This document shows, one piece after another, positions 24,274 to 32,995 of a stretch of 38,022 bases of DNA (the stretch's first letter is position 1; each line of letters starts with the position of its first letter). The stretch lies in the NCBI RefSeq assembly GCF_014280935.1, contig NZ_JACLZI010000065.1, positions 1-38,022 on the forward strand, read 5' to 3'. Source of the stretch: Aquibacillus kalidii (GTDB lineage: Bacteria; Bacillota; Bacilli; Bacillales; Amphibacillaceae). The notes beneath the pieces were generated by a model. The model was not told the origin of the DNA. It ran no database searches and worked only from the letters and a program-made list of their open reading frames with translations. Position numbers and translations under genes: made by a program.

Positions 24274-25176
24274 ATGAAAAATTCCAACCAATTTAACTTT
24301 ACCGAAGATAAGCAACCTGTGTACCAAGACATCCCACCTCAACATCAACCAAAGCAACCAGGTGTTGAATCCCTGATGAACCCTAAGCCAATCATAGAAG
24401 ATCCGTCCTATAAAGGATCTGAAAAATTAAGCAATAAAGTTGCTATTATAACTGGAGGAGATAGTGGCATTGGAGCCGCTACTGCTATCGCGTTTGCCAA
24501 GGAAGGTGCAGATATTGTAATTCCCTATTACTATGAATATGAAAACGAAGACGCTTTTCGAACCAAAAAAAGAATTGAGCAGTTGGGTAGAAACTGCCTT
24601 TTATTAGTAGGAGATTTGAAGGAAGAAGAAAATTGTAAACAGGTCATCAGTGAAACAATTAAGTATTTTGGCAAACTCGATATTCTTGTTAATAATCATG
24701 GTGTTCAGTTTCCACAAGAGAGTATCTTGGACATAACAAGCGAGCAATTTGACTTTACGTTTAAAACAAACATTTATGCATTCTTTTATTTATCTAAAGC
24801 AGCGCTTCCGTATTTACAGAAAGGAAGTAGCATTATTAATACAGCATCCATTGTAGCATATGAAGGTAACAAAATTCTGATTGATTATACAGCAACTAAA
24901 GGAGCTATCGTTGGATTTACACGCGCTTTATCCCAAAATTTAGCAGACAATGGAATTCGGGTAAACGCTGTTGCGCCAGGACCAATATGGACACCACTAA
25001 TTCCTTCAAGCTTCTCCGCTGAAAAAGTCGATACCTTTGGTAAAGATGTCCCATTCAATCGCCCTGGTCAACCATATGAACTTGCACCTGCTTATGTGTA
25101 CTTAGCTTCTTCAGACTCCTCTTATGTTTCAGGTCAAGTCATCCATGTTAATGGAGGTACAATGGTTAGCTCATAA
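24274..25176 (+). CDS. SDR-family oxidoreductase (YdaD/YhxC-like general stress type)
   Basis: A 300-aa NAD(P)-dependent short-chain dehydrogenase with the long N-terminal tail (QPVYQDIPPQHQPKQPG...ESLMNPKP) of the stress-related YdaD/YhxD subgroup. The cofactor motif TGGDSGIG is at residues 60-67, the NNHG strand follows, and the catalytic YTATK (Tyr205, Lys209) is present with an upstream Ser. The substrate is unknown. ATG 24274 with GGAGGAG. B. subtilis members belong to the sigma-B regulon; no such promoter is recognisable here. A terminator follows. Confidence 0.92.
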   Translation: MKNSNQFNFTEDKQPVYQDIPPQHQPKQPGVESLMNPKPIIEDPSYKGSEKLSNKVAIITGGDSGIGAATAIAFAKEGADIVIPYYYEYENEDAFRTKKRIEQLGRNCLLLVGDLKEEENCKQVISETIKYFGKLDILVNNHGVQFPQESILDITSEQFDFTFKTNIYAFFYLSKAALPYLQKGSSIINTASIVAYEGNKILIDYTATKGAIVGFTRALSQNLADNGIRVNAVAPGPIWTPLIPSSFSAEKVDTFGKDVPFNRPGQPYELAPAYVYLASSDSSYVSGQVIHVNGGTMVSS

Positions 25177-25187
25177 TAATTTTCCAC

Positions 25188-25217
25188 AATCCCCCTTTTG
25201 GTAACGGGGGATTTTTT
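25188..25217 (+). terminator. Terminator of the SDR gene
   Basis: AATCCCCC, 10-nt loop, GGGGGATT, then TTTTT. Confidence 0.88.
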
Positions 25218-25342
25218 CATATAAACAAAGAAGCATGGTTAAACTACAAAGGTTAATCGCTTTACAATACAGCTAATTGTTGCGATATTATTAATTGTAA
25301 TCTGATAGCTTGCCTAATTTATAAAATTGGAGGAATGAAAAG

Positions 25343-26509
25343 GTGCAAAATTTTACATACCAGAATCCAACAAAGTTAATATTTGGTAAAGGACAACTTG
25401 ACCAATTACAAGAAGAGGTACCAAAGTACGGTAAGAAAGTATTAGTAGTGTATGGTGGCGGAAGTATAAAACGTAATGGCCTTTATGACAATGTAATGGA
25501 CATTTTAAAAAATATTGGTGCAGAAGTCTTTGAACTTAGTGGTGTAGAACCAAACCCTCGTGTTACGACTGCAAGAAAAGGTATCGAAATCTGCAAGTCT
25601 GAAGGCATTGAATTTATTTTAGCTGTAGGCGGAGGTAGTACCATTGATTGTACGAAAGCAATTGCAGCTGGTGCTAAAACAGATGCTGACATTTGGGATG
25701 TAGTTACTAAAAAAGCATTTGCAGCTGATGCACTTCCGTTTGGTACTGTTCTAACATTAGCAGCTACTGGTTCTGAGATGAATGCTGGTTCTGTAATCAC
25801 AAACTGGGAAACAAATGAGAAACATGGATGGGGTAGCCCTGCAACGTTCCCTAAATTCTCTATCCTGGATCCTGTAAATACGTTTACAGTTCCACGTGAT
25901 CAAACTATTTATGGCATTGTTGATATGATGTCTCATGCATTAGAGCATTATTTTCATCACGAAACAAATACCTTACTACAAGATCGTATGGTAGAAGGCA
26001 TTCTCAATACTGTTATAGAAACAGCACCTAAACTACTAGATGACCTAGAAAGCTATGAACATCGTGCAACCATTCTTTATAATGGTACGATGGCACTAAA
26101 TGGCATGGTAAATATGGGTTACCGAGGGGATTGGGCAACACATAACTTAGAACATGCTGTTTCCGCAGTTCATGATATCCCTCATGGTGGAGGTCTTGCA
26201 ATTCTCTTCCCTCACTGGATGGAGTACACAATTGATGAAAACGTAGGTCGTTTTAAACAGCTTGCAGAACGTGTATTTGATATTAATCCTGATGGGAAAT
26301 CAGATCGTGAAGTTGGATTAGAAGGCATCAAAAAACTACGTGAATTTTGGAACAGCATCGGTGCTCCATCACGATTAGCTGATTATGATATTACGGAAGC
26401 TACCGTGGAAGAAATGGCTGACAAAACAGTAGTTGCAAATCCACAGTTTGGTAATTTCAAAAAACTAAATAAAGAAGATTCTATTGCTATATATCGCGCT
26501 AGTCTTTAG
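25343..26509 (+). CDS. Iron-containing alcohol dehydrogenase (BdhA/YugJ-like)
   Basis: A 388-aa type III alcohol dehydrogenase, probably NAD(P)H-dependent butanol or aldehyde reductase. Visible motifs are [14 protein letters not shown] and [15 protein letters not shown] for nucleotide binding, and metal ligands in [12 protein letters not shown] and [29 protein letters not shown] start with GGAGG 9 bases upstream. It is a single gene with its own terminator and is not linked to adhE. Bacillus yugJ/yugK are the closest relatives; the physiological substrate is unclear. Confidence 0.93.
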   Translation: MQNFTYQNPTKLIFGKGQLDQLQEEVPKYGKKVLVVYGGGSIKRNGLYDNVMDILKNIGAEVFELSGVEPNPRVTTARKGIEICKSEGIEFILAVGGGSTIDCTKAIAAGAKTDADIWDVVTKKAFAADALPFGTVLTLAATGSEMNAGSVITNWETNEKHGWGSPATFPKFSILDPVNTFTVPRDQTIYGIVDMMSHALEHYFHHETNTLLQDRMVEGILNTVIETAPKLLDDLESYEHRATILYNGTMALNGMVNMGYRGDWATHNLEHAVSAVHDIPHGGGLAILFPHWMEYTIDENVGRFKQLAERVFDINPDGKSDREVGLEGIKKLREFWNSIGAPSRLADYDITEATVEEMADKTVVANPQFGNFKKLNKEDSIAIYRASL

Positions 26510-26522
26510 AAGAAGTGAAATT

Positions 26523-26562
26523 GAAGGCAACCTTTTAAATATGAGAGGTTGCCTTCCTTTTT
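26523..26562 (+). terminator. Terminator of the Fe-alcohol dehydrogenase gene
   Basis: GAAGGCAACCT, 12-nt loop, AGGTTGCCTTC, then CTTTTT. Confidence 0.88.
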
Positions 26563-26607
26563 GTATTTGGTATAAGATGGGAGTGTTAGTTGAAAGGGGC
26601 ATTAGAA

Positions 26608-27360
26608 GTGAGTAAATTGGGATATCAACCTTACATTACATCCATTCAATTGTTACGTGAAAAGATTTCTTCTTTTAAGAAGTATCCATTTAACTTACCA
26701 GTTGTAAATAATCTGAATCAATTATCTATACATCCGCAGGTAACCTATATTGTCGGCGAAAACGGAATGGGAAAGTCAACCTTACTAGAAGCTATTGCTG
26801 TGGCATGTGGATTTAATCCAGAGGGCGGAACCTTTAACCTTAATTTTTCAACAAAAGAAACTCACTCTGAACTTGAGGAATTCATACGCATCATCAAAAG
26901 TTCAAGCAAACCTAAAGATGGATTTTTTCTACGTGCAGAATCATTCTATAATCTAGCCACTGAAATAGATAACCTAGATAAACAGCGAGGTGGTAGACGT
27001 ATTATAGACTCGTATGGTGGGAAATCATTGCATGAACAATCTCATGGCGAATCTTTTTTTGCAGCATTCATGAACCGTTTTTCAGGGGAAGGTATTTATA
27101 TTTTAGATGAGCCTGAAGCAGCATTATCACCATTACGACAACTCTCTATGCTTTCAAGAATCAATGAATTAGTAAAAGAAGATTCTCAATTTATTATCGC
27201 AACACATTCACCAATTGTAATGGCATATCCAAATTCCAAAATACTTGAACTATCAGAAAGCGGTATCAAAGAAACTAGTTTAGAACACACCCAAAATTTC
27301 CAATTGATGAGTCAGTTTTTTCAAGACAAAGATCGCTTATTGCACCACTTACTCTCCTAG
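26608..27360 (+). CDS. AAA/ABC-type ATPase with ring-shaped SMC-like fold
   Basis: A stand-alone ATPase of 250 aa. Start is placed at GTG 26608 (AAAGGGG 8 bases upstream); TTG 26590 has no site. Walker A is YIVGENGMGKSTLLEAIA near residue 48-57, the signature-like SHGESFFAAFMNRF near 144, Walker B YILDEPEAALSP near 163, and a THSPIVMA H-loop. This matches the AAA_15/AAA_21 group of predicted ATP-binding proteins. There is no membrane partner, so it is not a normal transporter subunit. Its role is unknown; it is convergent with the ytzI gene. Confidence 0.85.
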   Translation: MSKLGYQPYITSIQLLREKISSFKKYPFNLPVVNNLNQLSIHPQVTYIVGENGMGKSTLLEAIAVACGFNPEGGTFNLNFSTKETHSELEEFIRIIKSSSKPKDGFFLRAESFYNLATEIDNLDKQRGGRRIIDSYGGKSLHEQSHGESFFAAFMNRFSGEGIYILDEPEAALSPLRQLSMLSRINELVKEDSQFIIATHSPIVMAYPNSKILELSESGIKETSLEHTQNFQLMSQFFQDKDRLLHHLLS

Positions 27361-27518
27361 TCTTTTTCTTTCTGTTGGTTAACTTGTTCCGCTTCAATAG
27401 ATTCGCCTGGTAATGGATCAACAGTTTGTTTATATGCATAACCTTTGTTGATCGTAACTAAAGAAAGAATTAATACCAAAAGCGTTACAGCAACGCATAC
27501 ACTTATTACTACAATCAT
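27357..27518 (-). CDS. ytzI: YtzI-like small membrane protein
   Basis: A 53-aa ORF: one membrane segment (MIVVISVCVAVTLLVLILSL) then NKGYAYKQTVDPLPGE, a pattern I recognise from the YtzI family (KGY.YKHTVDP.P). ATG 27518 has GGGGGT about 9 bases upstream. It runs into the 3' end of the ATPase gene by 3 bases. Function unknown. Confidence 0.75.
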   Translation of the reverse strand: MIVVISVCVAVTLLVLILSLVTINKGYAYKQTVDPLPGESIEAEQVNQQKEKD

Positions 27519-27658
27519 CACCAATTACCCCCATTTCTTTTAAATCATCTTCATTAAAGGATAACTTGTTATTCCTATTTTAACAAGAATTAATGTATAG
27601 CCTTCAATTCTTTACCTCATAATAAGCTTAGCTTTCAAAGAGTCGAGGAGGTAATTAA

Positions 27659-28084
27659 ATGGATCAGGAAATGATAAAAGAACAAGCAGAAAAAATCCTT
27701 ACTAATCATCAAATTGGAACATTATCTTCAGTAAAGGATAGTAAACCTTATTCACGTTTTATGACTTTCTTTAACGATAACTATACGTTATATACGGCAA
27801 CAGACAAGGACACTCATAAGGTGGATGAAATTAACGAAAACCCGAACGTTCATATTTTACTTGGTTATACTTATGATGGAACAGAAGATACTTATTTAGA
27901 GATTGAAGGAAAAGCAACAGTTGATAGTTCTGAAGAAACAAAAACAAAGTTATGGAATGATAAATTATCTCCATGGTTTGATGGTCCACAAGATAAGGAC
28001 TACACAGTTCTAAAAATAGACCCTATCGAGATACACCTGATGAATACTAACGAACACGAGCCGCAGATTGTTTCCTTTCATTAA
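27659..28084 (+). CDS. Pyridoxamine 5'-phosphate oxidase-fold protein, general stress protein 26 (YdaG) type
   Basis: A 141-aa split-barrel flavin-binding protein. It has the ILTNHQIGTLSSVKDSKPYSRFM start, TATDKDTHKV and a WFDGPQDKDYTVLKIDPIEIHLMN C-terminal part, as in B. subtilis YdaG (GSP26). Such proteins bind FMN or F420 and are induced by general stress, but the reaction is unknown. GAGGAGG lies 7 bases before ATG 27659. Terminator follows. Confidence 0.88.
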   Translation: MDQEMIKEQAEKILTNHQIGTLSSVKDSKPYSRFMTFFNDNYTLYTATDKDTHKVDEINENPNVHILLGYTYDGTEDTYLEIEGKATVDSSEETKTKLWNDKLSPWFDGPQDKDYTVLKIDPIEIHLMNTNEHEPQIVSFH

Positions 28085-28093
28085 TGTACTATG

Positions 28094-28128
28094 AAAGCCA
28101 TCTCCACTAAAAAAGAGATGGCTTTTAT
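28094..28128 (+). terminator. Terminator of the GSP26-like gene
   Basis: AAAGCCATCTC, 10-nt loop, GAGATGGCTTT followed by T/A-rich DNA. Confidence 0.8.
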
Positions 28129-28313
28129 TATAGTAATAACCATTTTTAGCCCTACGATTTATTTCCTATATTTAAAGGATGCTTACCCCACTCCTAGTAT
28201 GAACAAATTTCATTTTCCATTATAGTAATGAGACATCTTTTCTAATATAATTTAGGTACGCCTATAGAGGATATGAATAGATTTAACAAAATCATTTATT
28301 TGGAGGAAAAAAT

Positions 28314-28802
28314 GTGATAGAAACGGAAAGACTACTATTAGTTCCCTTTAAATTAGATTACATTACAGCAGCCATTAAAGGTAATTATTTTTTAGTGAAA
28401 ACTTTGGGTTTTACAATAGATGACAATTGGCCAAACCCAGATTATAAGGAAATATTCCCTTTTCTTGAAGAAGATTTCATCAATGATCCATCCTTAGCGA
28501 GCTGGAGTAGATTGGTTATTAATAAGCAGGATAATAGACTGATTGGAGATATAGGCTGTAAAGGCCGCCCAGATTCAAAAGGTGTTGCGGAGATAGGTTA
28601 TAGTATTGTTCCCACATACCGCAACCAAGGAATAGCTACAGAAGCGGTTAAGGCATTAGTTACCTGGCTAGAAAACGCGGCAGAAGTAAAACAAGTAACA
28701 GCTGAATGCCTTGTTGAAAATGTCGCTTCAGCAAATGTTCTTAAAAAAGCAGGTTTCTCGAAAACTCACTCCACACAGGAAATGATATACTGGAAAAGGT
28801 AA
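28314..28802 (+). CDS. GNAT-family N-acetyltransferase (RimJ/RimL-like)
   Basis: A 162-aa acetyltransferase. N-terminal ETERLLLVPF, then the acetyl-CoA loop YSIVPTYRNQGIATEAVKALVTW (R/Q-x-x-G-x-A) and a C-terminal ENVASANVLKKAGFSKT, typical of RimJ/RimL/YdaF proteins. Substrate unknown. GTG start with GGAGG 8 bases upstream. It is convergent with the aldolase gene. Confidence 0.9.
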   Translation: MIETERLLLVPFKLDYITAAIKGNYFLVKTLGFTIDDNWPNPDYKEIFPFLEEDFINDPSLASWSRLVINKQDNRLIGDIGCKGRPDSKGVAEIGYSIVPTYRNQGIATEAVKALVTWLENAAEVKQVTAECLVENVASANVLKKAGFSKTHSTQEMIYWKR

Positions 28803-28828
28803 AGGAGACGGCATAAAGCATCTCCTTA

Positions 28829-29851
28829 TTAATTTATAAGGTTATCTATCTTCTCGATTGCTTGTTTAACTTGCGTCACATTAACATCATAGTGCGTAAC
28901 AAACCGAACAGTTTCCGAACTATATCCACCTACTAAAATTTCTTTTTTTCGCAATTCTTCTACAAACTGTTCCGCGTTATACCCTGTACCGCTAACATCA
29001 ACTATTACTATATTTGTTTCTACCTCATTTACGATAGTTATTCCATTTATATTGCCTAATCCGTTCGCTAGTATTTTTGCATTATCATGATCTTCAACCA
29101 ATCTATCTACATTATTTTGTAGAGCTACCAATCCCGGGGCAGCAATCATACCAGACTGCCTTAATCCACCACCTAACCGTTTACGCCACTTTCTAGCTTT
29201 TTGAATGAACTCACTAGGTCCTGCAATAATGGAACCAACTGGCGCACCTAGTCCTTTGGATAGACAAAATTGCACAGTGTCTGCATAACTAGCAAAATCC
29301 TTGACTGACTTCCCTGATGCTACAGCCGCATTAAATAAACGAGCACCATCTAAATGAACAGGTATACGATTTGAATTAGCAATCTCATATATTGCTTTCA
29401 TATTATCAATCGGTATCACAGCACCACCAGCCTTGTTATGGGTATTTTCTAAACAAATAAGACTTGTTTCAGGGAAGTGAATATCGTCTGCACGTATAGC
29501 AGAAGCTACCTCAAATGGATCCATTGCCCCCCTAACACCAGGAATTGGTCGTGGTTGAACACCAGCCAAAGCAGAGAATGCTCCTGCTTCATATACATAT
29601 ACATGTGCATTTGCTTCCATTATTACTTCATCACCTGGTTTACAGTGTGTTAATGCTGCAATTTGATTTCCTTGAGTTCCACTTGTTACAAATAATGCTC
29701 CTTCCTTACCTAGCATCTCTGCAGCAATTTCCTCAAGTTTGTTAACAGATGGATCCTCCTTATATACATCGTCACCAACCTCAGCCTCGTATGCTGCCTT
29801 ACGCATTGTAGCTGTTGGCTTTGTTACCGTATCACTTCTAAAATCAATCAT
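28829..29851 (-). CDS. Low-specificity L-threonine aldolase-type PLP enzyme
   Basis: Cleaves L-threonine or L-allo-threonine to glycine and acetaldehyde by PLP chemistry. A frame extends to 29974, but the family start MIDFRSDTVTKPT is at ATG 29851, with GGGGGAAG upstream. The 340-aa protein has His83 in EANAHVY, Asp168 and Arg171 in HLDGARLFNAA, and the PLP lysine in CLSKGLGAPVGS (Lys199). It may belong to the GntG-type group. The upstream region is shared with the adhE promoter. Confidence 0.94.
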   Translation of the reverse strand: MIDFRSDTVTKPTATMRKAAYEAEVGDDVYKEDPSVNKLEEIAAEMLGKEGALFVTSGTQGNQIAALTHCKPGDEVIMEANAHVYVYEAGAFSALAGVQPRPIPGVRGAMDPFEVASAIRADDIHFPETSLICLENTHNKAGGAVIPIDNMKAIYEIANSNRIPVHLDGARLFNAAVASGKSVKDFASYADTVQFCLSKGLGAPVGSIIAGPSEFIQKARKWRKRLGGGLRQSGMIAAPGLVALQNNVDRLVEDHDNAKILANGLGNINGITIVNEVETNIVIVDVSGTGYNAEQFVEELRKKEILVGGYSSETVRFVTHYDVNVTQVKQAIEKIDNLIN

Positions 29852-29919
29852 GATAACTTCCCCCATTATTTTTCTTTCTATCATACTACAAAAGACTTCT
29901 ATTGCGTAAAAGTCATTGT

Positions 29920-29937
29920 TTGTGAATCTTTTCACAA
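29920..29937. promoter_or_regulatory. Rex/Fnr-type palindrome upstream of the adhE unit
   Basis: TTGTGAATCTTTTCACAA is a perfect TTGTGA-N6-TCACAA palindrome, the Rex (NADH/NAD) consensus; Fnr would also recognise it. Another TCACAA half-site follows at 29943-29948. adhE is a standard Rex target in Firmicutes. Confidence 0.72.
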
Positions 29938-29959
29938 ATGTGTCACAATTACCTATTTC

Positions 29960-29985
29960 TGTAAACGTTATCAAGGTGTTATGAT
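29960..29985 (+). promoter_or_regulatory. cre site and -10 of the adhE unit promoter
   Basis: TGTAAACGTTATCA (29960-29973) fits the CcpA cre consensus TGWAARCGYTWNCW throughout. A TATGAT at 29980-29985 can serve as -10. CcpA binding here would block the promoter. There is no clear -35. Confidence 0.65.
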
Positions 29986-30015
29986 GAAATCAGAAAGAGC
30001 GAAGGGGTGAAAATA

Positions 30016-30264
30016 ATGATCTTAACGGAATGGAAAACGTTTGGTACTGATACTGATGTGTACACAAAGGAAATGTTTGAAAAAGAAGTTAAAGATGTGT
30101 TTGAGGCTATGATGGTAGATGAGACCAAAGATTTCCCAACATATATCTGGACAAAAAATTATGTAATCCAAATCAAGCCAACATCAAGAATGTATAAAGA
30201 TGTATCCTTTGTAAAGGTCCCCCGTAACCCATCGTCGGAATTAGCAAGCGAACAACTAAGATAA
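30016..30264 (+). CDS. Unknown small acidic/basic protein upstream of adhE
   Basis: I do not recognise it. The 82-aa product (ATG 30016, GAAGGGG about 9 bases upstream) begins MILTEWKTFGTDTDVYTKEM, has a helical KEVKDVFEAMMVDETK segment and then beta-like FPTYIWTKNYVIQIKPTS, without cysteines or membrane segments. It stands 49 bases before adhE on the same strand, behind the Rex-type palindrome, cre site and -10, so it is probably the leading gene of the adhE transcript. The context suggests a role in fermentation or redox control. Confidence 0.7.
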   Translation: MILTEWKTFGTDTDVYTKEMFEKEVKDVFEAMMVDETKDFPTYIWTKNYVIQIKPTSRMYKDVSFVKVPRNPSSELASEQLR

Positions 30265-30313
30265 TTTTTGGGTTTATATGCTCAATGTTTCACAAATTAA
30301 AGGAGGGTTTTAA

Positions 30314-32923
30314 ATGGCAACTAAAGTTGGTAAGAAACCAGAGCAAGAACAGAAAACAGTAGCTCAAAGCATTGATGTTTTAGTAGAAAATGCACAAGTA
30401 GCTTTAAAAGAAATGAAAAAATTGAATCAAGAGCAAGTTGATAATATTGTAAAAGAAATGGCCCTAGCAGGTTTGGATCAGCATATGCCACTAGCAAAGT
30501 TGGCTATTGAAGAAACTGGACGCGGTGTATATGAAGATAAGATAATTAAAAATATATTTGCAACTGAATATATATATCACAACGTAAAATACGATAAAAC
30601 AATTGGTGTAATTAGTGAGAATGAACAAGATGGAGTTGTGGAGATTGCTGAACCAATTGGTGTTATTGCCGGTGTTACACCTGTAACTAACCCAACATCA
30701 ACTACCATGTTTAAGTCAATTATTTCTATTAAGACAGGAAATCCTATTATCTTTGCTTTTCACCCATCTGCACAAAAAAGTAGCTCAACTGCTGCAAGAA
30801 CAGTATATGAAGCAGCTGTAAAAGCTGGTGCGCCTGAAAACTGTATTCAGTGGATTGAGACACCATCATTGGAAGCCACGCAAACATTAATGAATCATGA
30901 TCGTGTTTCATTAATTCTTGCAACAGGTGGAGCAGGAATGGTGAAAGCTGCTTATAGCTCTGGTAAACCGGCATTAGGAGTTGGACCAGGTAACGTACCT
31001 TGCTACATTGAGAAAACAGCTAATATTAAACGTTCTGTAAATGACCTTATTTTATCTAAAACATTTGATAATGGTATGATTTGTGCATCAGAACAAGCAG
31101 TTATTATCGATAAAGAAATCTATGATTCTGTTAAATCTGAAATGATTAATAATAGTTGTTATTTCTTAAATGCAGAAGAAAAGGCAAAGGTTGAAAAGTT
31201 AGTAATAAACGAAAATACATGTGCTGTAAATCCATCTATCGTAGGAATGAAGCCAGTTAAAATTGCAGAAATGGCTGGGGTAACAGTTCCAGAAGATACT
31301 AAAATCCTTGTTGCCGAGTTAACCGGAGTTGGACCAGACCATCCATTATCTCGTGAAAAGTTAAGCCCAGTACTTGCTTGTTATAAAGTTAAGAACACGG
31401 AAGAAGGTTTGACAAGAGCAGAAGAGATGTTAGAATTTGGCGGATTAGGACACTCTGCTGTTATCCACTCTGAGGATCAAAGTGTACTTGACCAATTTGG
31501 TCGTAGAATGAAAGCAGGACGTATTATCGTTAACGCTCCATCATCTCAAGGTGCGATAGGGGATATCTACAACGCCTACATGCCATCCCTAACACTTGGT
31601 TGTGGTTCATATGGAGGAAACTCAGTATCCACAAACGTAGGAGCAGTACACTTAATTAACGTTAAAAAAATGGCTAGAAGGAATGTTAATATGCAATGGT
31701 TCAAGGTTCCACCAAAAGTTTATTTTGAGAAAAACTCTGTTCAATACCTAGCAAAAATGCCAAAAATATCTAAAGCATTTATCGTTACAGACCCTATGAT
31801 GGTGAAACTTGGCTATGTTGATAAAGTATTATATAACTTACGTAAGCGTCCTGACTATGTTCATTGTGAAATTTTCTCTGATGTAGAACCAGATCCATCA
31901 AAAGAAACCGTTATGCGTGGTGCAGCAGCAATGGATGCCTTCCAACCAGATGTTATCATTGCACTTGGCGGCGGATCAGCAATGGATGCTGCCAAAGGAA
32001 TGTGGTTATTCCATGAGCACCCAGATACTGATTTCAATGGATTAAAACAAAAGTTCCTAGATATTCGTAAGCGTGTGTACAAATATCCAGAGTTAGGTCA
32101 ACGTGCACAATTTGTCGCTATCCCGACTACATCTGGAACAGGCTCTGAAGTAACATCATTCTCTGTTATCACAGATAAAGAAAATAATATCAAATATCCA
32201 TTAGCTGATTATGAACTCACTCCCGATGTTGCAATTATAGATCCACAATTCGTTATGACTGTACCACCTGTTGTAACTGCCGATACTGGTATGGATGTAT
32301 TAACACATGCTATTGAAGCTTATGTATCTAACATGGCCAATGATTATACAGACGGTCTAGCTATTAAAGCAATTCAACTAGTGTTTGAATACCTACCACT
32401 CGCTTATAAAGATGGATCAAACGAAAAGGCTCGCGAGAAAATGCACAACGCATCAACGATAGCTGGTATGGCCTTTGCCAATGCATTCTTAGGTATAAAC
32501 CACAGCCTTGCGCATAAATTAGGTGCAGAATTCCATATTGCACATGGTCGTGCCAATGCAATTCTAATGCCACACGTAATTCGTTACAATGCGATTAAAC
32601 CGAAGAAATTTGCTGCGTTCCCTAAATATGAGCACTTTATCGCAGATCAACGTTATGCAGAAATCGCAAAAGTACTTGGTTTACCTGCAAGAACTACAGA
32701 AGAAGGCGTTGAAAGTTTAGTTCAAGCCATTATTAAACTTTCAAAAGAATTAAATATTCCTATGAGTATTGAAGAAAATGGTGTAACGAAAGCAGCATTT
32801 GAAAAAGAGGTTGACCGCTTAGCAGATCGTGCATTTGAAGATCAGTGTACAACTGCTAACCCTAAACTACCTCTAGTTACCGAATTAGCTGATGTTTACA
32901 GAAACGCATTTAAAGGAGTCTAA
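30314..32923 (+). CDS. adhE: Bifunctional acetaldehyde-CoA/alcohol dehydrogenase AdhE
   Basis: Reduces acetyl-CoA to acetaldehyde and then ethanol, re-oxidising two NADH. The 869-aa fusion has an N-terminal aldehyde dehydrogenase domain (to about residue 440) with the nucleophile in NGMICASEQAV (Cys257), and a C-terminal Fe-alcohol dehydrogenase domain with GGGSAMDAAK, PTTSGTGSEVT, DVLTHAIEAYVS and a metal-ligand GINHSLAHKLGAEFHIAHGRANAILMPHV. AdhE forms helical spirosomes in other bacteria. AAAGGAGGG precedes ATG 30314. Expression probably rises when NADH accumulates (Rex box) and falls on glucose (cre). Confidence 0.98.
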   Translation: MATKVGKKPEQEQKTVAQSIDVLVENAQVALKEMKKLNQEQVDNIVKEMALAGLDQHMPLAKLAIEETGRGVYEDKIIKNIFATEYIYHNVKYDKTIGVISENEQDGVVEIAEPIGVIAGVTPVTNPTSTTMFKSIISIKTGNPIIFAFHPSAQKSSSTAARTVYEAAVKAGAPENCIQWIETPSLEATQTLMNHDRVSLILATGGAGMVKAAYSSGKPALGVGPGNVPCYIEKTANIKRSVNDLILSKTFDNGMICASEQAVIIDKEIYDSVKSEMINNSCYFLNAEEKAKVEKLVINENTCAVNPSIVGMKPVKIAEMAGVTVPEDTKILVAELTGVGPDHPLSREKLSPVLACYKVKNTEEGLTRAEEMLEFGGLGHSAVIHSEDQSVLDQFGRRMKAGRIIVNAPSSQGAIGDIYNAYMPSLTLGCGSYGGNSVSTNVGAVHLINVKKMARRNVNMQWFKVPPKVYFEKNSVQYLAKMPKISKAFIVTDPMMVKLGYVDKVLYNLRKRPDYVHCEIFSDVEPDPSKETVMRGAAAMDAFQPDVIIALGGGSAMDAAKGMWLFHEHPDTDFNGLKQKFLDIRKRVYKYPELGQRAQFVAIPTTSGTGSEVTSFSVITDKENNIKYPLADYELTPDVAIIDPQFVMTVPPVVTADTGMDVLTHAIEAYVSNMANDYTDGLAIKAIQLVFEYLPLAYKDGSNEKAREKMHNASTIAGMAFANAFLGINHSLAHKLGAEFHIAHGRANAILMPHVIRYNAIKPKKFAAFPKYEHFIADQRYAEIAKVLGLPARTTEEGVESLVQAIIKLSKELNIPMSIEENGVTKAAFEKEVDRLADRAFEDQCTTANPKLPLVTELADVYRNAFKGV

Positions 32924-32951
32924 CTAACTAGCTTTCCCCCACTTTATATAG

Positions 32952-32985
32952 GAAACCCCCTTCTGAATAAGGAAGGGGGTTTCAA
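32952..32985. terminator. Shared terminator of adhE and the AAC(3) gene
   Basis: GAAACCCCCTTC, 8-nt loop, GAAGGGGGTTTC in a convergent interval. Flanks are A/T rich on both sides. Confidence 0.8.
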
Positions 32986-32995
32986 ATTTAAAAAT

